Shown here: positions 50,501 to 60,623 of the stretch, piece after piece
Layout of the letters: each line of letters begins with the position of its first letter
How positions within the stretch are numbered: the first letter of the stretch is position 1
NCBI GenBank assembly: GCA_030267965.1
Contig: BRYA01000300.1
Location: forward strand, 1-64,000
Direction: 5' to 3'
Origin: Triparma columacea
Lineage: Eukaryota; Sar; Bolidophyceae; Parmales; Triparmaceae
Length of the DNA stretch: 64,000 nt
Made by a program: the position numbers and the translations under genes
The notes under the pieces: model-generated
What the model saw: only the letters and a program-made list of their open reading frames with translations
The model's database searches: none
What the model was told of the DNA's origin: nothing

Positions 50501-53037
50501 AGGAGGATAGCCCTCGAAGCCCGGGAAGCGAGGAGGATCGCCACCGCGGCCACGAAGATCCAGTCCTCCGCGAGGAGGAAGATTGCAGTAGCGTCCTTCT
50601 TGGGCAACATCTCGAAGATTATCCTCGTCCAGAAGATCACCCGCGGGTACATCGTCAGGGTCGACCCTTACGCCATGAGGGAGTCACTCATCTTACGCCA
50701 GATGGAGCTGGAGAAGGAACTCCTTCAGAAGCAGCTCGAGGATGCCAGGAGGACTGAGGAGGAAGCAGAGGCGGCGGCTCTTAAAAAAAAACTCTCGGAA
50801 GAAGAGGGTTTGGCCGAGAAGCACCCCATCCTGTTCTGCATCGCTACTGCCCAGTGGGCGAGGGTGCGAGAGATGCTCGCAGAGGACCCTAGCCTGACCA
50901 GCGTTACGGATAAGCGAGGCGAGTCTGTCACCCATTACTTGTTCAACGTTGAGGTAGAAAAGACCGACGTAGATGAGGAAAGTCCCATCGAGAGGGACAT
51001 GACAAGTAGGATTAGCATCTTCAAGCTTGTGCACGAGCTTTCTCCCGATTGTCTTAATTCTCGCGATAACCTCGGCAACTCTCCTATCCACATTGCGGCC
51101 AAATTTGATGCAGCTCTCTCTCTCATTAAGCTCGTCTCAGAGAAGTACGACCCCGATTGCCTTCTCATTTCTAGTTTGAACGCGCTCGAGCAGCACCCTG
51201 TCCACATCGCCGTAATGGCCGACGCGACCGATAACGTAGCTTTCCTCGCCTCAGTTACTCCTCGGGGCATCTCACACACGGACATCAACGGGAATAACGC
51301 TATTCACCTAGCCTGCCTGAACAGGGTGAGCTTCAGGACGATGGAAACGCTGCTGGAGCTGTGCGACGACCTCGAGAAGATGCTCATCCTCGAGAAGGAG
51401 AACAATGAGGGTTTCTACCCCCTCACCGTCGGCATCGCCAGGAACACACCTTGCGCCACGCTGTCCCTTCTCGTCAATGCAAAGCATTCAGTCCTCGGCA
51501 GTAAAGACCTTTTTATGGCAGCGGAGAAAAGGATCGACCTGGACAGCCTCGAGATGCTCTTGGAAAGCTACGTCGAGGGCAAGGAAAGTGTTGAAAATGT
51601 TTTGGACAAATTTGGCCGCCACCCTCTCCACATTGCAGTCACCTCCGGCATTAGCATCGAGGCGGGGGAGCTGTGGATCAAGGTGTTCCCCAACTCCACT
51701 ACCCATGTTGATACCTTGAGCAACAAGCTCCCGCTCGAACTCGCCTGCGAGAGCAAAGCAGACGACGAGATCATTCTCCTCCTGCTCAAGAGGTGCAGCG
51801 GGGTAACCTTCAAGCGCTCCTTGAGCCACATTGCGGCCAAGACGGAGGACAAGTTTGTAAAAGTCCTCTCGGAATACTTGGAAGGTTCCACCCAGGAGCA
51901 CCGCCTCAAGTGCGCTGTGATGAGGTCAGGCCCTAAGAACGCCAAACTCGTTTCTTTTTCTACGCCGGCGTGCAAGCAGGCCTTCAAGACCTCACTGAGG
52001 TACCTTGGAAGGTACGAGCTCAGTGCCGTCCCAGTTCACAGGAACGAAGAGACTGGGGTCGAGATTTTCCGCGCTGTCGACTACGACATTGACGACAGCA
52101 CTAAGGCAGACGTTGTTCTCAAGTTCACGAAGACCATGTCCGTAATCGAGAATGAACTCTATGCAAGGAAGAAGATCGACGTAAAGAAAATTTCTACTGT
52201 CCTCAACACCCACGCAACTTCTACAGGATTCGTCATCACGTTCGAGAACGTCACCACCCTCGCGGAGCTCCTCAGCGCCAACGGGGACTCTACTGGAAAG
52301 ATCGAGCACAAGAAGGCTGTGAAGTGGACCTATGCCATCGCCAAATGCATCCAGACCGTGCACGAGGCGGGGATGGCACACGGCGAGATCGACCCCAAGA
52401 ACTTCGGCGTCAACAGACAAGGCTTCTGGAAGATCCTGAGTGTGGGGTCCATCATCGCGAGAGACAAGTCAGAGATCGGAGAGGATCAGGAGCACACAAG
52501 GAGAGAGAGGTGAGAATGGACACCTAAAGCCATTGATTAGCGTGCGATTTTTTCTTCTCATCACTAACCACACCATCCAATCGCAGCTTCGGAAGCGTCC
52601 CTAACATGAGCCCCATGAAGTCCCCAACCAACAAGGTTCACTTGATTGCAGAGCAGGCCAACGACATCGCCGACTTCGGAAGAATCGTCTGCAAGCTCTT
52701 TGGTGTCAAAGAGGCCGAAGTCAAGGATAGGACAGCCACCTCTAGGGTGCAGAGGAAGCACAGGAAGGCACCTCTCGAGCTTTTGGCTGGGTGCTTTGAC
52801 GGGACCGTCACTGCTGGCTACCTCGTGAAGGCGGAATACTTCACGCAGTACCTGACAAAGAACCCCTCAAGCACGAGGAGCAGAGGGTCGAGGAGGAGCA
52901 GCAAGGGGAGCAGCAAGGGGAGCAGCAAGCATTTGGTGGAGGGACACCTGGAGGTCTTCAAGAAGGAGAACATGGACATCCAAAACATGCCATCCAACGA
53001 CGATCAGACGCTTGACACGCACGTTTCATCGTTTTGA
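47553..53037 (+). CDS. Unconventional myosin with IQ motifs, ankyrin repeats and pseudokinase
   Basis: Exons 47553-47858, 48035-52509 and 52587-53037 join in phase to 1,743 aa. It opens with an SH3-like segment (MEVGTECWIRDDSAPSGW). The motor runs to about 860: P-loop GESGSGKT (about 215; the next residue is Trp, not the usual Glu), switch I NDNSSRFGKFIEIG, switch II DIFGFESFESNHFEQL, then actin-binding and converter regions (VRCIKPND, LRCSGVLSAVEVSRAG). About five IQ-like light-chain sites follow (860-990), a short coiled coil, then ankyrin-type repeats (about 1034-1380; NSPIHIAAKFDAALSLIKL, RHPLHIAVTSGI). The end (about 1420-1740) is kinase-like: VVLKF, a helix-C Glu, and HGEIDPKNF where HRDLKPEN is expected, with no DFG. 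It is therefore a probable pseudokinase. Likely an actin motor for cargo or membrane; cargo unknown. Confidence 0.88.
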
Positions 53038-53298
53038 GCAGGGAGGGAAAAGAGAAGCGAGGAAGGGGGTAACGGGGGCATTGGGGGGGAAGGGGGAAAG
53101 GGGGGGGTTGTACGAGGAAGGGGGAGTTGGGTACGGACAAGGATGTGGCACAGGGTTCGATGAAATTCACACGCACACAAACCTATCATTCATTCTCGCT
53201 AACTTAAGATTTTCGTAATTGTTTTGTCCCAAGTGAGCGCTATTGTCTTGAATTTCAAGCCCATTCCTAACAACGTCAAAGGGGATTGATTTCTGAAC
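53038..53298. other. Convergent 3' region, myosin / DUF1330 gene
   Basis: 261 bp with G-rich runs near 53080-53110. No gene seen. Confidence 0.5.
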
Positions 53299-54257
53299 TT
53301 AATGGTTCTCGAAGTTCCTCGTCAAACACATGGGTCCCGTCGTGGCTCCCTCGAGGACCTCGCGGCACGCTGCGAATTCATCCGAGCCGTACCACTCCAT
53401 GGCCTTAACAGCCGAGGGGAAACCAAACACGAAGCACGCGTCGTAATCGGTACCTGTCGAGCCCGAGTTCAGGGCGACATTGTCGGGGAAGATGCTGCCG
53501 ACGAAGCACTGACCTTCGTACGGAACGAGGGTCGCCTCGACCCTCTCGGAGAAGGTAGCAAAGTCAGCGGTTGCCTTGACGAACCCGTAGAAATAAGCAG
53601 ATGCGTGGGGGAGCTTGGTGTGAGCCCCAGTTCCAGAGAGGATGGAGAAGGGACCGGAGGTTGATGCCAAGCGGACAGACTCAATCTCGAGGTAGTCTTT
53701 CGAAGACTTCCACAGGGTTGCTTCCTCGGGAGTGGGGAACTCCATCAAGACGGCAACGTCGTAGTCGGAGGCAGTTCCTGACAGCAGGAGAGGTCCGCCA
53801 GAAGCTGCGTCCTCCCCAAGCTTGACCTTGGAAATGATGCGGCCCCCGTTGACGATTAGGGTACCGGGGACATTGGAGGCGTACTTCATGAGAAATCGTT
53901 GTGTGTATGCGCTGGGAGTCAGAGTTTGGTATGAATTGGAAGAACGACAAATCCTCGTCGTCCACACTCAACTCACCTCCTTGAATTTCTCCTCATCTTT
54001 AACACTCATGAATACAACTACGTAACCTTTGGGGGGAACCCCGAAAGGGTTGAAGTTTTTCTGTACCGACAAGGCGTTGGTAGTGGCGTGGGGGTTTAGA
54101 AAATGAACCACATGGTTAATTCCCGCTGTGGAATCTTTTCCAAAAACAACCTTTCTCGACGACAGTAGTTTATGACACTTTCATGAATGACGACAGAGTG
54201 GTTGACAAACACTTCACTTACCAATTTGAAGCTCTGTCCTAAGGCGTTGTTACCCAT
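53299..54257 (-). CDS. Tandem DUF1330 (ferredoxin-like dimeric barrel) protein
   Basis: Exons 54222-54257 (12 codons), 53977-54060 (28 codons) and 53299-53883 join in phase 0 to 234 aa. The first junction uses GTAAGT...GTACAG. The second uses GTGAGT and an ATGAAG acceptor, chosen because it rebuilds the family motif KFKEYASNVPGTLIVNGGRI. The first domain (GYVVVFMSVKDEEKFKE ... DVAVLMEFPTPEEATLWKSS) and the second (AYFYGFVKATADFATFSERV ... ACFVFGFPSAVKAMEWYGSD) are both DUF1330-type alpha/beta folds. Most family members are single-domain dimers, so this is a fused pseudo-dimer. Their function is poorly known. No targeting signal is visible. Confidence 0.78.
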
Positions 54258-54380
54258 TTTGGATTTTTCTGATGTGATGAATCGAAGAAAAATTTTTTGG
54301 CAAAAAAAGAAGAAAAGCAAATTTCCTTGCCAAAATTCGATCCGCTATCCACAAAAACTACCATCACATCGCCCGCACCT

Positions 54381-57300
54381 TTAAATTTTTGGCAAATCGT
54401 TCTTCAAATTGGAGGAAAGAGACATGTCAGCAAGCGACCACCCCCTGCTGCTGCCCATGCTCCTGTGCCTCGGTGTCTTGCTCTGGCTTCCCCCCCCCCC
54501 CCCTCCAATCCCCGGTGCCGAGTTCCTCGCGCTCCTCCTTTCGAACCCTCCTATCCTAACCGCTCCCGACCTGCTGGATTTGGGGGCCTGCTCTACCACG
54601 ACGCCCCCGCCCTCCTCGTCGACCTCCTTGATTATGGTCGTCGCCTTCAGCCACTCTGACATTGTGTCGTAGGAGCCCATGCACGCCAGGAGGGGGGCCA
54701 TCAGCACGGCCCTCTCCTCGGGATTTATTTTATCGAACGCCTCCTAAGAGCAGAGTTAGGTTGTTAGTGTGGGGAGAAGAAGGGGAATAACGATAGGCTG
54801 GTAAGGTAAGGTGCGAGGGGGACGCGTTCCGGTCCATAATTTCCTCGCCCTTCCCCGCCTTAATCTAATCTCACCTCTCCTAGGAGCGCAAAGTCTCGCT
54901 CCCCCACCTCGACGATCGCCTCGTAAGCCACGGCCCTGAAGGCGTGCTTGGCCCCCCTTGGTATGAGCCACTTAGACATGACCCCTGAGAAACCCTCGAT
55001 CTCAACCGTCACTGAGTCACCCTCTATCAGGAGACTCCCGTGCTGCGAAGGATATTCATTGGGTTGGAACAGAGAAAGAGAAAATGCGTAGCCGGGGGAT
55101 GTTGGGTCTCCCCTCCTTTCCCCCGTCTTACCTTCCCCGCGACTTCTCTGGCAATGATGAGCTGTAATCTCTTCTGAACTCTCTGTCTAGTCTTCGCCGG
55201 CGTTCCCGCCTCCTTCAGGACCTTCCACCTGTTCCCCATCGGCGTCACGTTCGCCTTGGTCGCAGGTGTGTCACCTTCTGTCTTACTCCCGGCTCCAGGA
55301 TCGCCTCCGCTCGACTTGGGAGTCGCGGCGGCGTGTTGAACGGAGGGAGATTCCTCCCTCCTCTCCTCCTCCTCCCTCCCTCCAACCTTGTTGTTCTCCT
55401 TCCCTTGGACCCCTATCCTCCCCGGTAAGCTCCCCCCCCTCTCCAGCCCCCCTTCCTCCCCCCTGTCCCTCTTCGGGCTGAAGGTCCTCGAGACCCTCTT
55501 TCCGGCCTTGATGATGACCTCCGAGAACGCGAAACCCGCCCCGAAATTGTAACGCTGGGTCTTGGCGGGGTGGGGGGAAACGTCAAAGGCAGCTGGGGAG
55601 GAACGGGTTGATAGATTAAGTCCATCCCTTTGTACGGACGCTGGAGGGGAGGGGGGGGGGGGGGGGGGGTTTAAGGGGGTAAGTCGTGGTTATTTGGGGT
55701 TAGTTCAAGGGTTTTTCTGTAAGTGTGTGTTCTTCATACATCCTTCCCCCCAGGCACTCACCCCTGAGCCCCTCGCCTCCTTCATTGTCTCCATTGTCCT
55801 GCACCCCCTCTTCGGCGCAGCGCTCCCCCTCCCCCACCCCCCCCACGGCTGCCTTGGCCTTCCGCTCCCTCCTCATCCTCTCCTTCCCCATGATCCTTAT
55901 GATGTTGATCAGGTGGAACCTCATGTAAGCGTGTGCAACAAACGACAGGTAGAAGCTCATAAACAGCAAACTGAACGGCAGCAGCACAATCGTGACCCAC
56001 TTGCTTGAGGTCGTTGTAGGGGCGAGGTCCCCGTACCCGATGGTTGTTAGTGTCGCGACGGCGAAGTACATGGACTCGAGGAACGTCCATCCCTCTATGG
56101 AACCGACGGTTAGGCCGCCGGTGAAGGTTATGGCGACGACGAGGATGGAGCTACCTACGCGACGACCGGTGGGGGTGGACGTCATCCACTTCCAGGCTGA
56201 AGATAGGAAGAACAACGGACGCAAACAACAGTTTGGGACCCTAAGGGAGTTGGGGAAGGGGGGGAGTAGGCGTGCGTGGATGAGGTGGAGTTGAAGTGTG
56301 TGAGGTGGAGTTGAATTGGGTGAGCGTTTAGCTTATTTCCGTCAAACCCCCCCCCCCCTCCTCTCCCCTGTCTCTCGTCCCTTCCTCTACCTCCTCACCT
56401 TCTCCTAGTTTTCTCGTGCAATCCTCTAAAGCTCTCCCTGACTCTCTCCACCCTCCTTTCCCTCCCTTCCTCCTCCTCTTTATCCCCGCTCCCCTTCCTG
56501 CTAATCCCCAGTCTCTTCCTCAGTCCCTTCATCATCTTCTCCCCCCCCCCCCCCCTGTCGTCTATCCGTCCCTCCCTGAAGTCCCTCTCCACCCCCACGA
56601 GCTGAAATACCTGCGCAACGCTAACAGTAAGTATCGCGATACCGCTAAGCATAACACCGATCGTTATACCTATCCCCAACTGCGTTGTCGGGGTCTCGTT
56701 CCCATACCCTACCGTCGTTAAAGTGTAGACGGCGAAGAGGAGTGAGTCGAGGGGTGAGATCTCGTCGCCTGGGTTAAGGGTGGAGTAAAAGGTCATGCAG
56801 AAGGCGAGGTAGAGGGCGAGGAGGAGGGAAGCGAGGATGCAACCCTGGTGGACGGAACGACGCTTGGAGGAACGGGCGATCTCCTTCTCGGTAACGGCGG
56901 AGAGGTAGGTGGCTTCGAGACGATCTTGGAGTTGGGGGTCGGGGGAGGTTATGGAGGAAGGGGGGGAGCGGAAACGGGGGGTGGACTTGGAGGACGTTTG
57001 GGGGTGGGGGGGGGGGAGGGGAGCAGGAGATTGTGATGTGATGTTAGCTTTCGGGGTCGTGTAGGATGAGGTGTAGGAGTGCTTGGACGGGACTGTTGTT
57101 TGAAGGGGTGGGGGACGGGGTCTTGGAATTGCCCCGTCGTTCCCGCCGGGGTAGTCGGGGGGGTGTGGGGATGGGGGTTCCTTAAAGAGGTTGACAAAGT
57201 CCTCAGCCGCGAAACTTATGCTTTTCCCCCTTTTCTTCGCCTTTCCCCTCTTCGGAAGCGGGAGAGTGCTCGCGTTCAGGTTGACGTTGTCCTCAGGAAT

Positions 57301-58018
57301 GGTGTTGGGGGAGGAGGAAGGTACGTGAAGGGGGTTCAGAGCCTCATAAGCGAGACGAGCAGCTAGAGCATGGTCGTCTTCAGAACGTTCAGAGGTTGTT
57401 TGGGGTGGAATGGGAGGGACCGCGGGTGCAGTCAGAGCTGCAAGGCTGTGAGGGAATGGAGAGTTTATCAGGAGTGAGCGTAGTCGAGAGTGTAGCAGTG
57501 AGCGAAGCCGTGAGCGTATTCATGAGCATTTTTAAGGAGCGAGTTACGTTTGAAACTGACCTCTCTTCGTTCTTTGTTGTGAAGTGATGTATCAAGCCGC
57601 TGACTCCTAACTGGATGGACTCTGGTGATTCTAGTGTTGATACAATCGTCTCAGCAGCTTCTCTCGTCTCCCTCTCCTTGTGGTACTCCTTGTGGTACGC
57701 CTTGTGGTACTCCGTGTGGTACTCTTCATCCTCCTCACTGTCATAATGTTTGTCGTTTGAAGGGATAAATGATTTAGTTGTTGATTTAGTTTGTGGGCGA
57801 GCCGCTGATGTGTTTGGTGATGCGTTTGCTGATGTAGTTGCTGATGTAGCTGTTGATATTGCTGGTGATGTATTTGTTAGTGTAGTTCTTGCAAGAGGGT
57901 TAACAATGGTTGCTGCCGATAATCTCGTTGGTCCAATTGTTGGTCCAATTGTTGGTCCATTTTCCCCTCCTCTCTCTATATCTTCTACGTCATCACTTTG
58001 ATCATTTCTATACATCAT
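54381..58018 (-). CDS. Two-pore-domain K+ channel with long cytosolic ends
   Basis: Six exons join in phase: 57561-58018, 56399-57445, 55762-56240, 55132-55640, 54875-55042 and 54381-54743, giving 1,007 aa. Two pore loops are present: LLFAVYTLTTVGYGNETPT (filter GYGN) and MYFAVATLTTIGYGDLAPT (filter GYGD). Each has a helix on both sides (LASLLLALYLAFCMTFY; TIGVMLSGIAILTVSV; SSILVVAITFTGGLTVG; WVTIVLLPFSLLFMSFYLSF), the TPK/K2P plan. About 330 disordered residues precede the first helix, including HKEYHKE-type repeats. The C-terminal part adds about 300 residues with a helical block (RWKVLKEAGTPAKTRQRVQKRL) and a domain starting HGSLLIEGDSVTVEIEGFSG. No EF-hands, unlike plant TPKs. It would set membrane potential or vacuolar K+. 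Intron 3 holds a 19-G run, and a 15-G run lies in exon 2. Confidence 0.8.
55651..55669. repeat. G homopolymer (19 bp) in K+ channel intron 3
   Basis: An uninterrupted G-run on the + strand (C-run on the transcribed side) a few bases upstream of the CTCCAG acceptor, where it serves as the pyrimidine tract. Length is prone to sequencing and replication error. Confidence 0.9.
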
Positions 58019-58378
58019 TGATGAATGTGCGATGAGGAAATGAGACGTAATTTGTTGGAAAAAGTGGGAATTCGGGCCGAAATATTTTGGGTTTGGGGAA
58101 GGTTTACTTGGGGATTGGCAGGAAAATTGTATTATTGGCTGTATTATTGGAATTAGCTACTTTTCGAGCGCGACAACCCCTTCATAAAACCAACACCGAT
58201 ACTACTATCTACAACATAGGCAAACACATTACAGGCTTTAGCTAAATTTGGTCACAAAAAATCTACATCGTTAAATACCTACAGCCCACTCTCTCCTCTC
58301 CATCTAATCATTCACGCCATACCCTAGCATAAGCGCTATCAACGGACTATACCTTTCCTTCCCAAATCCTTCCCAAAA
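58019..58378. promoter_or_regulatory. Divergent intergenic region, K+ channel / first BspA-LRR gene
   Basis: 360 bp. The right half (about 58180-58378) is a diverged copy of the sequence upstream of the second LRR gene and, inverted, of the third. The duplicated unit therefore includes promoter as well as gene. Confidence 0.65.
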
Positions 58379-59299
58379 ATGCCCAAATCAGCAGTATACT
58401 CTGGCGAGAGCTTCTTTTTAGATCGTGGGCGCGCCCTTGAACTCACAGAGGTGACTTTTGCAAAGGGAGTGACGACGATTGGCAAGCGCGCCTTCTGCGG
58501 ATGCTCCTCCCTCAGGGCCATTTCAATCCCGGAAGGAGTTACGGAGATTAGCAATTGCGCCTTCCAGCATTGCTCCTCCCTCGCAGCCATCACCATCCCG
58601 GACTCTGTGACGACGATTGGATACTGGGCCTTTGCAGGATGCTCCTCCCTCGCAGCCATCACAATCCCGGACGGAGTGACGACAATTGGCGAGGGCGCCT
58701 TCAATTGGTGCTCCTCCCTCACGGCCATCACAATCCCGGACGGAGTGACATACATTAGCGAACACGCCTTCTTCTGCTGCTCCTCCCTTGCAGCCATTAC
58801 AATCCCGGACACTGTGACGTCGATTGGGGTAAGAACCTTCGCAAGATGCGAATCCCTCACAGCCATCACCATCCCGGACGGAGTGACAACGCTTGGCGTT
58901 GAAGCCTTCTTCGGATGCTCCTCGCTCACGGCCATCACCATCTCGGACAGAGTGACGTCGATTGGCGTCGGCGGCTTCGGTGAATGCTCCTCCCTCACGA
59001 AACTCATTCTATCTCCTGCTGTCTCCATCGGTGAAGACTGCTTCTCAGACTGCACTGCCCTAATCTCTGCCGCTGCCGATCAAAATATGCCGACTGTTGA
59101 GGACCTCCTCCATTACAGGTGGCACCGCAATGTCGCTTTGATCGAACGCGTCAACGCTCTGCTGTGCCTCAAGACACTCTTTACGGACCAAGAAAAGGGG
59201 AAGCCACTGGACGGAGGTGAAGCGCAAACACTTGGGGTAACTGCGACACGCAAGAGGCTCCCGAAGGTTATGTGGAGAGTTATTCTGGAATTTCTGTAA
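58379..59299 (+). CDS. BspA-type leucine-rich repeat protein 1 (LRR_5)
   Basis: A single exon of 306 aa starting MPKSAVYSGESFF. It has about eight repeats of a 23-residue unit of the form AF..CSSL.AITIPDGVTTIG, the Treponema BspA / LRR_5 pattern. After the repeats comes a conserved family tail: CTALISAAADQNMPTVEDLL, HYRWHRNVALIERV, LCLKTLF and RLPKVMWRVILEFL. No signal peptide or membrane helix is visible, so it is probably intracellular. BspA-LRRs bind proteins or surfaces in bacteria and are widely expanded in some protists; the role here is unknown. The final 89 coding bases plus 11 bp after the stop are identical to those of the second copy. Confidence 0.85.
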   Translation: MPKSAVYSGESFFLDRGRALELTEVTFAKGVTTIGKRAFCGCSSLRAISIPEGVTEISNCAFQHCSSLAAITIPDSVTTIGYWAFAGCSSLAAITIPDGVTTIGEGAFNWCSSLTAITIPDGVTYISEHAFFCCSSLAAITIPDTVTSIGVRTFARCESLTAITIPDGVTTLGVEAFFGCSSLTAITISDRVTSIGVGGFGECSSLTKLILSPAVSIGEDCFSDCTALISAAADQNMPTVEDLLHYRWHRNVALIERVNALLCLKTLFTDQEKGKPLDGGEAQTLGVTATRKRLPKVMWRVILEFL

Positions 59300-59767
59300 C
59301 TCTAAAATCAATGTTGAACAATGTAGGCAAGAAAAGCGTAATAGTCTTTAGCTCTTTTCAGAAGCGACATGCTCATGCTGCTCCCTGAGCTATTTTACAG
59401 CCATTCTATCTCTTACAAGTAGAGAAAAAATGAGGAAAATAAATGAGGAAAACCGAGGAAACGAAGCTGAAATTAGGCTTGGTGGGAGATTTGGGCAGAA
59501 TTTGGCAAGAAAACTGTATTATACACTTTAGCTACGTTTCACAACCAACCTAACTCTTCACAATACCAACAACAATACTACTACCTACACCATATCCAAA
59601 TACATCACAGGATTTAGCTAAAATTTGGTCCCAACAAAACTACATCGCCCAATCCCTAACTTTCAATCTCCTCCTCTCCATCTAAACATTCACGCCATAC
59701 CCTAACTCAAGCGCTGTCAGGACACTTTCTTTCATCCTTCCCAAATCCTTCCCAAATCCTTCCCAAA
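59300..59767. other. Intergenic region between tandem BspA-LRR genes
   Basis: 468 bp. From about 59500 to 59767 it repeats the upstream region of the first LRR gene with substitutions. There is a short local triplication of TCCCAAATCCT just before the start codon. No gene seen. Confidence 0.6.
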
Positions 59768-60322
59768 ATGCCCAAATCAGCAGTATACTCTGGCAAAGAG
59801 AGATTCTCAGGAGATCATGAGCTCACAGAGGTGACTTTTGCAAAGGGAGTGACGTCGATTGGCACTATGGCCTTCCTCGGATGCTCCTCCCTCACGGCCA
59901 TTACCATCCCAGATGGAGTGACGACGATTGGCGAATATGCCTTCAGAGGATGCTCCTCCCTCACGGCCATCACCATCCCGGACGGAGTGACAAAGATTCG
60001 CGAAGGCGCCTTCAGAAATTGCGTAGCCCTGACGAGACTCAGTTTATCTCCTGCCGTCTCCATCGGTTTCGACTGCTTCGCAAACTGCACTGCCCTAATC
60101 TCAGCCTCTGCCGATCAAAATATGTCGACTGTCAAGGACCTCCTCAATTCTAGGTGGCACCGCATACTTGAACGCGTCACCGTTCTGACCTGCCTCAAGA
60201 CACTCTTTACGGACCAAGATAACCCTAACCCCAACGGAGGTGAAGCGCAAACACTTGGGGTAACTGCGACACGCAAGAGGCTCCCGAAGGTTATGTGGAG
60301 AGTTATTCTGGAATTTCTGTAA
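59768..60322 (+). CDS. BspA-type leucine-rich repeat protein 2 (LRR_5), short copy
   Basis: A single exon of 184 aa. The start (MPKSAVYSGKERF) and tail (ALISASADQNMSTVKDLL ... RLPKVMWRVILEFL) match the first copy, but only about three to four repeat units remain. It looks like a repeat-contracted paralogue, not a pseudogene, because the frame is intact. In the tail one short segment is changed and shortened relative to copy 1 (HRILERVTVLTCLKTLF). Confidence 0.82.
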   Translation: MPKSAVYSGKERFSGDHELTEVTFAKGVTSIGTMAFLGCSSLTAITIPDGVTTIGEYAFRGCSSLTAITIPDGVTKIREGAFRNCVALTRLSLSPAVSIGFDCFANCTALISASADQNMSTVKDLLNSRWHRILERVTVLTCLKTLFTDQDNPNPNGGEAQTLGVTATRKRLPKVMWRVILEFL

Positions 60323-60623
60323 CTCTAAAATCACTTGCCGAAAGCAACCGTTGTATTTGTACCGATAATTATAAAAAAGTTACGACGACACGTCTGCAAC
60401 AACCTTGAAAATAGTCCTTCAAAGCTCATCATTGGTTCCACAAATAAAAACTTCTTTTTTCTTCATACTTATTAGTTCCAAGTATTACAACGTGTGTATT
60501 GATAGTAGTTGTTTGTAGGCGTTTATAGTTGTTTGTAGGTGTATATTATCCCCATATTATCCCACATATCCAGCTATAGGGGTATATACACACATTATTC
60601 CACTCTACATCTTCAGGTCATCG
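60323..60623. other. Intergenic region, BspA-LRR 2 / NFACT-R gene
   Basis: 301 bp, AT-rich, with a short GTTTGTAGG-type local repeat near 60510-60540. No gene seen. Confidence 0.5.

Noticed and set aside
55413..55625. 70-codon minus-strand Arg/Gly-rich frame
   Set aside because: It is the wrong frame of K+ channel exon 4; the correct frame joins both neighbouring exons in phase.
58339..59055. Antisense frame over BspA-LRR 1 (and similar ones over copies 2 and 3)
   Set aside because: The 69-bp repeat unit happens to be open on both strands; the sense frame has the LRR_5 pattern and the conserved tail.
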